From assembly GCA_963761325.1 (NCBI GenBank), contig CAVXGZ010000001.1:62001-126000 (forward strand): a stretch of DNA of 64,000 nt, read 5' to 3'. Below the pieces are notes generated by a model. That model was not told the origin of the DNA. It worked only from the letters and a program-made list of their open reading frames with translations, and made no database searches. Each line of letters begins with the position of its first letter. Position 1 is the first letter of the stretch. Source of the stretch: Streptantibioticus_C sp963761325. Its GTDB lineage: Bacteria; Actinomycetota; Actinomycetes; Streptomycetales; Streptomycetaceae. A program made the position numbers and the translations under genes. Below, piece after piece: positions 19,431-27,001 of the stretch.

Positions 19431-19476
19431 CGAAAGCGCCGGGTGAACGGCCGACGCCGTTCACCCGGCGCTTTCG
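19431..19476 (+). terminator. terminator of sigK-rskA, 21-bp perfect stem
   Basis: CGAAAGCGCCGGGTGAACGGC (given here as one arm, 19431-19451, in parts CGAAAGCGCC and GGGTGAACGGC) pairs without mismatch with 19456-19476 around a CGAC loop. It begins one base after the rskA stop. No T-run follows. Confidence 0.9.
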
Positions 19477-19496
19477 CGTCGCCCTCCGACACGCCC

Positions 19497-19530
19497 GCGC
19501 GGGGCGCACCGTGACCGGTGCGCCCCGCGC
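19497..19530 (-). terminator. terminator of the molybdopterin oxidoreductase gene
   Basis: GCGCGGGGCGCACC pairs perfectly with GGTGCGCCCCGCGC (14 bp) around a 6-base loop. It lies between convergent genes, 20 bp from the rskA terminator, so the two transcripts each have a hairpin. Confidence 0.8.
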
Positions 19531-19553
19531 GTTCGCCGTGTGCGGCCGGCGGT

Positions 19554-21197
19554 TCAGCCCACCATCACGACGACCGAGTGCCAGCCGGTGGCGCCGTTCG
19601 GGATGGTGCCGACCCGGTGCTCGGTCTGTGTCCGGCCCTCGCGGTCGGTGGCCCGGACCTCCAGGGTGTGCTCGCCGGAGGTGGCCGGCCACTGCCACGA
19701 CCACTGGCGCCAGGTGTCCAGGGTGTCCTCGGCGCCGAGCCGGGCCCGGTTCCACTGGCCGCCGTCCACCCGGACCTCCACCCGGTCGATGCCCCGGTGC
19801 TGGGCCCAGGCCACGCCGGCGACCGGCACGGTGCCCGCTTTCGGCGAGGCGAGCGGCTTGGGCGTGTCGATCCGCGACTCGGTCTTGATCGGCGCCTCCT
19901 TCGACCAGGTGCGCTTCACCCAGTACGCGTCGTAGTCGGCGAACGTCGTCAGCTCCAGGTCGGTCAGCCACTTGCACCCCGACACGTACCCGTACAGGCC
20001 GGGCACCACCATCCGGACCGGGAAGCCGTGGTCGAACGGCAGCGGTTCGCCGTTCATGCCGAGCGCGAGCATCGCGTCCCGGCCGTCCATCACGGTCTCC
20101 ACCGGGCTGCCGATCGTCATGCCGTCCACCGAGCGCGCCACCAGCTGGTCGGCGGAGCCGCCCTTCGACGGCGGACGGACCCCGGCCTCGCGCAGCAGGT
20201 CGGCCAGCCGCACGCCGATCCACCGGGCGTTGCCGACGTAGGGGCCGCCGACCTGGTTCGACACGCAGGTCATGGTGATGTCGCGCTCGATCAGCTCGCG
20301 GTCCAGCAGCTCCCGGTAGCCGAGCCGCAGTTCGCGCCGCACGCCGCGGCCGTGGATGCGCAGCTGCCAGGTCCCGGCGTCCACCCGGGGCACCACCAGC
20401 GCGGTGTCCACCCGGTAGAAGGACGAGTTCGGCGTGGTGAACGGCGAGATGCCCGGCACCCGCAGCTGGGCGCCCTGCGGCACCGGGCGGGCCGCCGAGG
20501 CGGGACGCGGCAGCCGCACCGCGGCCCGGGAGGCCGAGGCCGCGCGGGTGTCGTCGGTGTCCAGCGTCCGGCCCAGCACCTCGGCCCCGGCCGACGCGGC
20601 AGCGGCGGCGGTCGCCGCGACCAGGAACCCGCGCCGGTCGAACCCGCCGCCCGCGGGGGGCTGTTCGCCGTCCGCGCCATCGGCGGTGTCCGCCGGCGCG
20701 GTGCGCGGCCGCTCGCCCAGCCGGCCGGCCAGCAGCCACAGCAGTGCGGAGCCGGCCACCGCGCCGACCAGCGAGGGCAGCACGTCGAGCGGCCTGGCGT
20801 CCGGGCGGGTCGCGGCGGCCGCGGCGCCCACCACGCCGAACAGCAGCACGCCCGCCGACCCGATCCGGCGGTGGCGGGTGGCGAACGCCCCGAGGGCCAG
20901 CGCGAACAGGGTGAGGATCGCCAGGATGCCGAGTTGGAGGACGAGCTTGTCGTCGGTGCCGAAGTGCTGGACGGCGAAGTCCTTGAGCGCGGGCGGGGTG
21001 CGGTCGATCGCCGCGCCGCCGACCACCGCGACCGGGCTGGACTCCGGGCGGACCGCGGCCGAGGCCAGCTGCGCGACCGCCAGCGCGGCGGCCCCGGCGA
21101 GCAGACCGCTGAGCACGCCGAGGGCGAGCCGGGTGATCCGGCCGGCCGGGGCCCGTCGTATGGAGGATGTCGTCTCGTGCTCGATGTCAGGGTCCAC
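19554..21197 (-). CDS. membrane molybdopterin-dependent oxidoreductase (sulfite-oxidase family)
   Basis: A roughly 547-residue protein from GTG 21197, 7 bases after a SigK-like -10 box, so the mRNA may be leaderless; the frame upstream reads through the promoter. The N-terminus has about five membrane helices (LALGVLSGLLAGAAALAVAQL through LLWLLAGRLGERP). A cytoplasmic linker follows, then a Tat-like DRRGFLVAATAAAAASAG segment. The molybdenum domain follows (PNSSFYRVDTALVVPRVD, ITMTCVSNQVGGPYVGNARWIGV with the Cys that ligates molybdenum, VSGCKWLTDLELTTF) and a dimerisation domain (WVKRTWSKEAPIKTESRID, GVAWAQHRGIDRVEVRVDGG). It should be an extracytoplasmic oxidoreductase, perhaps repairing oxidised sulfur compounds; substrate unknown. 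Confidence 0.88.
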   Translation of the reverse strand: MDPDIEHETTSSIRRAPAGRITRLALGVLSGLLAGAAALAVAQLASAAVRPESSPVAVVGGAAIDRTPPALKDFAVQHFGTDDKLVLQLGILAILTLFALALGAFATRHRRIGSAGVLLFGVVGAAAAATRPDARPLDVLPSLVGAVAGSALLWLLAGRLGERPRTAPADTADGADGEQPPAGGGFDRRGFLVAATAAAAASAGAEVLGRTLDTDDTRAASASRAAVRLPRPASAARPVPQGAQLRVPGISPFTTPNSSFYRVDTALVVPRVDAGTWQLRIHGRGVRRELRLGYRELLDRELIERDITMTCVSNQVGGPYVGNARWIGVRLADLLREAGVRPPSKGGSADQLVARSVDGMTIGSPVETVMDGRDAMLALGMNGEPLPFDHGFPVRMVVPGLYGYVSGCKWLTDLELTTFADYDAYWVKRTWSKEAPIKTESRIDTPKPLASPKAGTVPVAGVAWAQHRGIDRVEVRVDGGQWNRARLGAEDTLDTWRQWSWQWPATSGEHTLEVRATDREGRTQTEHRVGTIPNGATGWHSVVVMVG

Positions 21198-21204
21198 GTC
21201 CGTG

Positions 21205-21232
21205 ATTCGTCGCCCGGGCGGCCAGGGCTTGG
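21205..21232 (-). promoter_or_regulatory. putative SigK-type promoter of the molybdopterin oxidoreductase
   Basis: On the minus strand: CCAAGCC (21232-21226), 15 bp, ACGAAT (21210-21205). Each box differs by one base from the boxes before sigK and the lipid operon, and the spacing is identical. The GTG start is 7 bases after the -10 box, consistent with leaderless transcription. Confidence 0.6.
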
Positions 21233-21324
21233 TCTCCGGCGCCACCTGTGCGCGCGGCCAGCGCCGGCGGCACCGCGCGTGCGATCCTGCGGGCAGGGAC
21301 GTCCGCTCGAGGAGGCAACCGACA

Positions 21325-21957
21325 ATGACGCATCTGGACGCGCGGCCGCTGCTGTTCGTCGTGTCCGGTCCCAGCGGGGCCGGCAAGGGCACGGCGCTGA
21401 GATTCCTCACCGAGCGCTCGGTCCTGCGGCGCATCCCCACGTACACGACACGGCAGCCGCGCGAGCACGAGACCCCGGGCGTCGACTACCACTTCGTGTC
21501 CGAGGACGAGTTCTTCGAACTGCACGACAAGGGCGAGATCTTCGAGTACACCCGCACCTACGCGGCGAGCTTCTACGGTTCGCCGCGCGGCTTCCTCGAC
21601 GTCGACGACGCCGACCCGCTGCTCACCGAACTCGACCCCAGCGGCTTCGTCCGGGTGCGGACCGCCTCCCGGCGCCGGGTCGTGGGCGTCTTCGTCACCA
21701 CCACCTCGGAGGACGAGCTGCGCCACCGGCTGGTCCAGCGCGGCCAGGGCGGCGAGGCGGCCAGGCGGCTGCGGATCCGCACCGACCAGCTCACCTGGGC
21801 CTGGATGTACGACTACGTGCTGCTCAACGACGACCGCGATCAGTTCTTCCGCGACCTGGACACCGTGGTGCGCAGCGAGGTCATCAGGACCGAGGGCGCC
21901 CGGCGCATGCTGGAGCTGAAGGTGCACTCCAACCCCACGCTCCGCGAGCCGGAATAG
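21325..21957 (+). CDS. guanylate-kinase-like nucleotide kinase
   Basis: A 210-residue P-loop protein from ATG 21325 with GAGGAGG 11 bases upstream; the longer frame is antisense to the molybdopterin gene. It starts LLFVVSGPSGAGKGTALRFLTE (Walker A GPSGAGKG) and keeps the guanylate-kinase order: RIPTYTTRQPREHE resembles the GMP-binding STTRPPRPGE segment, then GVDYHFVSEDEFFELHDKGEIFEYTRTYAASFYGSP, and an Arg-rich lid RRLRIRTDQ. Essential housekeeping Gmk enzymes differ in several of these places, so this is probably a paralogue with another or additional nucleotide substrate. It is divergent from the molybdopterin oxidoreductase and upstream of the lipid operon, with a hairpin after its stop. 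Confidence 0.8.
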   Translation: MTHLDARPLLFVVSGPSGAGKGTALRFLTERSVLRRIPTYTTRQPREHETPGVDYHFVSEDEFFELHDKGEIFEYTRTYAASFYGSPRGFLDVDDADPLLTELDPSGFVRVRTASRRRVVGVFVTTTSEDELRHRLVQRGQGGEAARRLRIRTDQLTWAWMYDYVLLNDDRDQFFRDLDTVVRSEVIRTEGARRMLELKVHSNPTLREPE

Positions 21958-21973
21958 TCCGGCGCGACCGGCG

Positions 21974-22014
21974 GCGCGGCGGCGGCCCCTCCCCGGCGGG
22001 GGCCGCCGCCGCGC
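21974..22014 (+). terminator. terminator after the guanylate-kinase-like gene
   Basis: GCGCGGCGGCGGCCCC at 21974-21989 pairs perfectly with GGGGCCGCCGCCGCGC at 21999-22014. No T-run follows. Confidence 0.75.
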
Positions 22015-22118
22015 TGCCGCCCGGGCCCGCGGCAGTGCCGTCCGTCCTCACCCCCGCGTGACGAATTGCCCCGAGTCGCTGTGGCCGAGAATGATCGTTG
22101 GCTGAAACCATACGGTTA

Positions 22119-22146
22119 CCAATCCGGAGGGCATCCGGCTCCGAAT
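22119..22146 (+). promoter_or_regulatory. putative SigK-type promoter of the lipid-modification operon
   Basis: CCAATCC at 22119-22125, a 15-bp spacer, CCGAAT at 22141-22146: identical boxes and spacing to the promoter before sigK. Transcription would start near 22153, 67 bp before the first gene of the operon. Confidence 0.75.
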
Positions 22147-22219
22147 CCCCTGCGAGACGGGACAGCGCGTTCATCGGCGCGAACCCGTGAGTGAGCGGAC
22201 GCGAGTGAGGAGGCCCGTC

Positions 22220-23539
22220 GTGGATCGGCGTCGGATAGCCGTCGTGGGCGGTGGAATCGCGGGCCTGACCGCGGCGTACGTGATGCGGGACGCCTGCGAG
22301 GTGACGCTCTTCGAGGCGGCCGACCGGCTCGGCGGCCACGCGTTCACCAAGGAGGTCACCTCCCCGGACGGGGACTCGGTGCCGGTGGACGTCGGCTTCA
22401 TCGTGCACAACGAGCGCACCTACCCGCACCTCGTCCGGCTCTTCGGGGAACTGGGCGTCGCCACCCAGGAATCCGAGATGAGCATGTCGGTGCGGTGCGA
22501 GGGGTGCGGGCTGGAGTACGCCGGCGCCCGCGGGCCCTCCGGGCTCTTCCCCCGGGCGGGCAACGCGCTGCGCCCCCGGTACCTGGCGATGCTCGCCGAG
22601 GTGCCGGCCTTCCACCGCCGCGCCCGGCGGCTGCTGGCGAGCAGCCCGGAGCAGGCCGCGACCGCGGCGGACGCCACGGAAGCCGGCACCGCGCGGGCCA
22701 CCGCCATGACGCTCGGCGAGTTCCTGGCGCAGGGCCGCTTCTCGCGCTACTTCGTCTCGCACTTCGTCACGCCGCTGATCTCCGCCGTGTGGTCCTGCTC
22801 GCCGCAGACCGCGCTGCGCTACCCGGCGCACTACCTGTTCCGCTTCCTCGACAACCACGGCATGCTCTCGGTCACCGGCTCCCCGCAGTGGCGGACGGTC
22901 ACCGGCGGCTCGGTGGAGTACGTCGAACGGGTCGCCAAGCAGATCCCCGCGGTGCGCACCGGGACCCCGGTCACCGGTGTCCGGCGGCCGGACGGCGGGG
23001 CCGCCGCGGTGCGGATCACCACCGGGGACGGCACGGAGCACGAGTTCGACGGCGTGGTGCTCGCCGTCCACCCCGACCAGGCGCTGCGGATGCTGGACGA
23101 CCCGACCCCCGGGGAGCGCGAGGTGCTCGGCGCCTTCCGCTACTCGCGCAACCCCACCGTGCTGCACACCGACACCCGCGTGCTGCCGCGGGCCCGCAAC
23201 GCCCGGGCGTCCTGGAACTACCTGATGCCCTCCTGCCACGCCCCCGCCTCCGAGGTGCGGGTCAGCTACGACATGAACCGCCTGCAGCGGCTGACCACGC
23301 CCGAGCACTACGTGGTCTCGCTCAACGACGACGGCCGGATCGACGAGAGCCGCGTCCTGTCCAGGGTGCTGTTCGAACACCCCGTCTACACCCCGGAGTC
23401 GGTCGCCGCCCAGCAGCGGTTGCCCGAGCTGAACACGGCGGTCACCGCGTACGCCGGCGCCTACCACGGCTGGGGGTTCCACGAGGACGGCTGCAGCTCC
23501 GGCGTGCTGGCCGCCTCGGCACTCGGAGTGCGCTGGTGA
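22220..23539 (+). CDS. FAD-dependent oxidoreductase of the SigK lipid operon (amine-oxidase fold)
   Basis: A 439-residue flavoprotein from GTG 22220 (VDRRRIAVVGGG) with GTGAGGAGG 6 bases upstream. The dinucleotide-binding start IAVVGGGIAGLTAAYVM is followed by LFEAADRLGGHAFTKEV and VDVGFIVHNERTYPHLVRLFGELGV. It ends GAYHGWGFHEDGCSSGVLAASALG, the flavin-contacting C-terminus of NAD(P)/FAD amine-oxidase-type enzymes. The same family (Rv0449c) lies in the M. tuberculosis sigK locus beside DUF1365 and ufaA1. Relatives also lie beside cfa-type genes in proteobacterial singlet-oxygen regulons. It may oxidise or reduce fatty-acyl chains that the methyltransferases modify. Its stop overlaps the next gene as GTGA. 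Confidence 0.88.
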   Translation: MDRRRIAVVGGGIAGLTAAYVMRDACEVTLFEAADRLGGHAFTKEVTSPDGDSVPVDVGFIVHNERTYPHLVRLFGELGVATQESEMSMSVRCEGCGLEYAGARGPSGLFPRAGNALRPRYLAMLAEVPAFHRRARRLLASSPEQAATAADATEAGTARATAMTLGEFLAQGRFSRYFVSHFVTPLISAVWSCSPQTALRYPAHYLFRFLDNHGMLSVTGSPQWRTVTGGSVEYVERVAKQIPAVRTGTPVTGVRRPDGGAAAVRITTGDGTEHEFDGVVLAVHPDQALRMLDDPTPGEREVLGAFRYSRNPTVLHTDTRVLPRARNARASWNYLMPSCHAPASEVRVSYDMNRLQRLTTPEHYVVSLNDDGRIDESRVLSRVLFEHPVYTPESVAAQQRLPELNTAVTAYAGAYHGWGFHEDGCSSGVLAASALGVRW

Positions 23540-24300
23540 ACGCCCCGGCCGCGCCCGGCGCTCCCGGCCCCCCGGCGGCTCCGGCGCTCTACGAGTGCGT
23601 GGTGGGGCACGCCCGGACCGCGCCGGTGCGGCACGCCTTCCGGCACCGCACCTACCTGTGGCTGGCGGACCTGGACCGGATGCCCGCCGTGCCGCTGCCG
23701 CTGCGCCCGCTGGCCGGGTTCCGGGCCGCGGACCACTTCGGCGGGACCGCGCCGACCATCCGGGCCGGCCTGGAGCGCTTCCTGGCGGCGCGCGGGGTGG
23801 ACCTCGACGGCGGCCGGGTCACGATGCTCACCCACGCCCGCGTCCTGGGATACGTCTTCAACCCGCTCAGCCTCTACTGGTGCCACGACCGCGCCGGCGC
23901 CCTGGTCTGCGTGGTCGCCGAGGTGCACAACACCTACGGCGAGCGGCACTGCTACCTGCTGCGCACCGACGGGGACGGCCGGGCCGACGTGCCCAAGGAG
24001 TTCTACGTCTCGCCGTTCTTCCCGGTGGACGGCGACTACCGCATGCGGCTTCCCGAGCCCGGCGAACGACTGGATCTGACGGTACGGCTGAGCCGGCGGG
24101 AGTCGGTGCCGTTCGTCGCGACGGTGCGCGGCGTGCGCCGGCCGGCCACGCCGGGACGGCTGCTGGCCGAGGCGGTGCGCCATCCGTGGTCGACGGCGGC
24201 GGTGGCCGTCAACATCCGCCGTCACGGTATCCGGTTGTTCCTGCGCGGGTTGCCAATACGATCCCGACCGCCACACGGCGTACAGGAAGGAATGAAGTGA
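23536..24300 (+). CDS. DUF1365 family protein
   Basis: A 254-residue protein from GTG 23536, overlapping the FAD gene stop by four bases. Family features are clear: LYECVVGHARTAPVRHAFRHRTYLWLADLD, VTMLTHARVLGYVFNPLSLYWCHD, VVAEVHNTYGERHCYLL, and FYVSPFFPVDGDYRM. DUF1365 proteins are nearly always encoded beside this FAD oxidoreductase and a cyclopropane-fatty-acid-synthase-like enzyme, as in Rv0448c of M. tuberculosis. No catalytic chemistry is established. The protein is soluble and conserved His and Asn residues are plentiful, so a role as a partner in acyl modification is inferred from context. It hands over to the first methyltransferase through another GTGA overlap. Confidence 0.9.
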   Translation: MNAPAAPGAPGPPAAPALYECVVGHARTAPVRHAFRHRTYLWLADLDRMPAVPLPLRPLAGFRAADHFGGTAPTIRAGLERFLAARGVDLDGGRVTMLTHARVLGYVFNPLSLYWCHDRAGALVCVVAEVHNTYGERHCYLLRTDGDGRADVPKEFYVSPFFPVDGDYRMRLPEPGERLDLTVRLSRRESVPFVATVRGVRRPATPGRLLAEAVRHPWSTAAVAVNIRRHGIRLFLRGLPIRSRPPHGVQEGMK

Positions 24301-25703
24301 GCGCCCGAATCCCCGCGGTCGACCCCGAGTCCGACCCCGCCCCCGCGCCGTCCGCCCGGACGGCCTCCAGCGACCCCGCACCGGCGAGCGGCCCGGCCCA
24401 GGTGCCCCACCAGGCCCCTGCCCCGGCCCAGGCCCGCGTACAAGCCCCCGCCGGGGCCCCGGACGACGCGATCGACCCGGACCGGTGGCCGGACGTCGCC
24501 CGGCTGCCGCGCGCCTCGGCGGCGCGAACGGCGGTCGCCGAACTGATCGTGCGCCGGGCGCTCGCCGCGCTGCCGTTGCGCGTCTCGTACGCCGGCGGTC
24601 CCTCCCTCGGCGAGGCCGGGCCGCTGGTGCGGCTGCGCGACCCGAAGGCGTTCCACCGGCGCATCGGCGCGGACGGGCTGATCGGCTTCGGCGAGTCGTA
24701 CATGGCCGGCGAGTGGGACAGCGACGAGCTGGTCGCCGTCATGACCGTGCTGGCCGCCAACGTCGCGGACCTGGTGCCGCGCACGCTGCAGCGGCTGCGC
24801 AGCGCGTGGCACCGCCGCCGGCCGGCCGCCGAACTCAACACCGTGGACGGCGCCAAGGAGAACATCCACCGGCACTACGACCTGTCCAACGACCTGTTCG
24901 CGCTCTTCCTCGACGAGACCATGACGTACTCGTCGGCCGTCTTCCGCGGCTTCCCGGCGCAGTACGACCTGCTCGCCGCCGCGCAGCAGCGCAAGATCGA
25001 CCAGCTGCTCGACCTGGCCGGCGTCACCGAGGGCACCCGACTGCTCGAAGTGGGCACCGGCTGGGGCGAGTTGTCGATCCGGGCGGCCCGGCGCGGCGCC
25101 GAGGTGCTGACCGTCACGCTCTCCGGCGAGCAGCGCGACCTGGCCGTCCGGCGGATCGCCGAGGCGGGCCTGTCCGACCGGGTCACCGTCGACGTGCGCG
25201 ACTACCGCAACGTCGAGGGGGTCTTCGACGCGGTGGTGAGCGTCGAGATGATCGAGGCGGTCGGCGCCGAGTACTGGCCGGTCTACTTCGAGACCCTCGA
25301 CCGGCTCACCGCACCCGGCGGGCGGGTGGCGATCCAGGCGATCACCATGCCGCACGACCGGATGACCGCCAGCCGCGACACCTACACCTGGATAGGGAAG
25401 TACATCTTCCCCGGCGGCCTGATCCCCTCGGTGGACGCCATCGAGATGGCCACCGCCCCCACCGCACTGCGCGTCTCGGACAACCAGGGCTACGGCCCGC
25501 ACTACGCCGAGACGCTGCGCCTGTGGCGCGAGCGCTTCCTCGAACAGACCGCCGCGGTCGCCGCGTTGGGCTTCGACCGCACCTTCCGCCGCATGTGGGA
25601 GTTCTACCTCGCCTACTGCGAGGCCGGGTTCGCCGCCGGATACCTCGACGTGCGCCAGATCCTGTTCAGCAAGTCCGACCCCGTGCCCGGAGGTGCCCGT
25701 TGA
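24297..25703 (+). CDS. cyclopropane-fatty-acid-synthase-like SAM methyltransferase, first copy
   Basis: A 468-residue protein from GTG 24297 (overlap with DUF1365). Residues 1-60 form an unusual Pro/Ala-rich stretch (PAQVPHQAPAPAQARVQAPA). A cyclopropane-synthase N-terminal domain follows (LIGFGESYMAGEWDSDELVAVM). Then comes the SAM fold: IHRHYDLSNDLFALFLDETMTYSSAVF, LLEVGTGWGELSIRAARRGAEVLTVTLSGEQ, VSVEMIEAVGAEYWPVYFE and QAITMPHDRMTASRDTYTWIGKYIFPGG. These enzymes methylate double bonds of phospholipid acyl chains to give cyclopropane or methyl-branched chains. The closest functional analogue by locus is UfaA1 of M. tuberculosis, implicated in tuberculostearic acid. Product here unknown. 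A second copy follows by TTGA overlap. Confidence 0.9.
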   Translation: MSARIPAVDPESDPAPAPSARTASSDPAPASGPAQVPHQAPAPAQARVQAPAGAPDDAIDPDRWPDVARLPRASAARTAVAELIVRRALAALPLRVSYAGGPSLGEAGPLVRLRDPKAFHRRIGADGLIGFGESYMAGEWDSDELVAVMTVLAANVADLVPRTLQRLRSAWHRRRPAAELNTVDGAKENIHRHYDLSNDLFALFLDETMTYSSAVFRGFPAQYDLLAAAQQRKIDQLLDLAGVTEGTRLLEVGTGWGELSIRAARRGAEVLTVTLSGEQRDLAVRRIAEAGLSDRVTVDVRDYRNVEGVFDAVVSVEMIEAVGAEYWPVYFETLDRLTAPGGRVAIQAITMPHDRMTASRDTYTWIGKYIFPGGLIPSVDAIEMATAPTALRVSDNQGYGPHYAETLRLWRERFLEQTAAVAALGFDRTFRRMWEFYLAYCEAGFAAGYLDVRQILFSKSDPVPGGAR

Positions 25704-27001
25704 TCCCCGCCGCCGACCGACTCGCCGAGTTGCTCACCGACTTCCTGGGCGGCCCGCCGCCGTTCCGGCTGCGGGCCTGGGACGGCAGCGAGGCCGGGCC
25801 GACGGACGCGCCGGTCGTCGTGCTGCGCTCCCCGCGCGCGCTGCGTCGGCTGCTGTGGCGGCCGGACGAGCTCGGGCTCGCCCAGGCGTACATCTCCTCC
25901 GACCTCGACATCGAGGGCGATCTGGGCGAGGGCCTGAGCGCCATGTGGCGCACGGCCCGCGAGCGCGGCGCCGGCGCGGGCAAGCCGGGGCCGGCCGACC
26001 TGGCCCGGGCCGCCGTCACCGCGCTGCGGCTCGGCGCGATCGGCCCGCGCCCGCCGGAGCCCGGCGCGCCCCGCGCCAGGCTGCGCGGCCGGCTGCACAG
26101 CACCGCCCGCGACCGCGGCGCGATCAGCCACCACTACGACCTGTCCAACGACTTCTACGCCGCGCTGCTCGACGAGTCGATGGCCTACTCCTGCGGATAC
26201 TGGACCCGGCCGGACGATCCGGACTACACGCTCGCCGACGCCCAGCGCGACAAGCTCGAACTGATCTGCCGCAAGCTGGACCTCTCGCCGGGCGCGCGCC
26301 TGCTGGACGTCGGCTGCGGCTGGGGTTCGCTCACCCTGTACGCGGCCCGGGAGTTCAAGGCCCGGGTCCGGGCGGTGACGCTCTCGCGCGAGCAGCGCGA
26401 CTTCGTGGCCGCCCGGGTGCGCGAGCAGGGCCTGGAGGACCTGGTCGAGGTCGAGCTGCGGCACTACCGCGACCTGGCCGACGACGCGGGCGGCTACGAC
26501 GCGGTCTCCACCGTGGAGATGGGCGAGCACGTCGGCGACCGGGAGTACCCGGCCTTCGTCGCGCTGCTGTACCGGATGCTGCGGCCCAGGGGCCGGCTGT
26601 TCGTGCAGCAGATGTCCCGCGGCGCCAACGCGCCCGGCGGCGGCGCGTTCATCGAGTCCTACATCGCGCCCGACATGCACATGCGCCCGGTCGGCGGCAC
26701 GCTGAACCTGCTGGAGGACGCCGGGTTCGAGGTGCGCGCGGTCGAGTCGGTGCGCGAGCACTACGTGCGCACCATCGACGCCTGGCACCGGACGCTGGAG
26801 GCGGACTGGGACCGGTTCGCCGGCATGGTGGGCGAGCCGACCGCGCGGGTGTGGCGGCTGTACCTGGTCGGCGGATCGCTGGCCTTCGCCGAGCGGCGGA
26901 TGGGCGTGGACCAGATCGTCGCGGTGCGCCCGACCCAGGAGGGCGTCAGCGACATGGCGCCCACCCCGCACGACTGGTACGTCTCCGGGGCCGCCCGGTG
27001 A
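25700..27001 (+). CDS. cyclopropane-fatty-acid-synthase-like SAM methyltransferase, second copy
   Basis: A 433-residue protein starting at TTG 25700, which overlaps the previous stop (TTGA), with GGAGG 8 bases upstream. Domains match the first copy: an N-terminal segment FGLAQAYISS-like (LGLAQAYISSDLDIEGDLGEGL), ISHHYDLSNDFYAALLDESMAYSCGYW, LLDVGCGWGSLTLYAAREFKARVRAVTLSREQ, STVEMGEHVGDREYPAFVALLYRMLRPRGRLFVQQMSRG, and SYIAPDMHMRPVG in the lipid-binding part. It lacks the Pro/Ala leader of the first copy and differs at many active-site-flanking positions. This suggests a different acyl position or product rather than redundancy. The M. tuberculosis locus has only one such gene (ufaA1), so the pair is a local elaboration. 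Confidence 0.9.
   Translation: MIPAADRLAELLTDFLGGPPPFRLRAWDGSEAGPTDAPVVVLRSPRALRRLLWRPDELGLAQAYISSDLDIEGDLGEGLSAMWRTARERGAGAGKPGPADLARAAVTALRLGAIGPRPPEPGAPRARLRGRLHSTARDRGAISHHYDLSNDFYAALLDESMAYSCGYWTRPDDPDYTLADAQRDKLELICRKLDLSPGARLLDVGCGWGSLTLYAAREFKARVRAVTLSREQRDFVAARVREQGLEDLVEVELRHYRDLADDAGGYDAVSTVEMGEHVGDREYPAFVALLYRMLRPRGRLFVQQMSRGANAPGGGAFIESYIAPDMHMRPVGGTLNLLEDAGFEVRAVESVREHYVRTIDAWHRTLEADWDRFAGMVGEPTARVWRLYLVGGSLAFAERRMGVDQIVAVRPTQEGVSDMAPTPHDWYVSGAAR

Noticed and set aside
22098..22122. MerR-type operator TTGG...CCAA upstream of the FAD gene
   Set aside because: The outer and inner arms have different centres of symmetry, and the right part is better explained as the SigK -35 box.
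24222..25502. Antisense gene opposite the first methyltransferase
   Set aside because: Mirrors the coding strand composition and lacks start signals or motifs.
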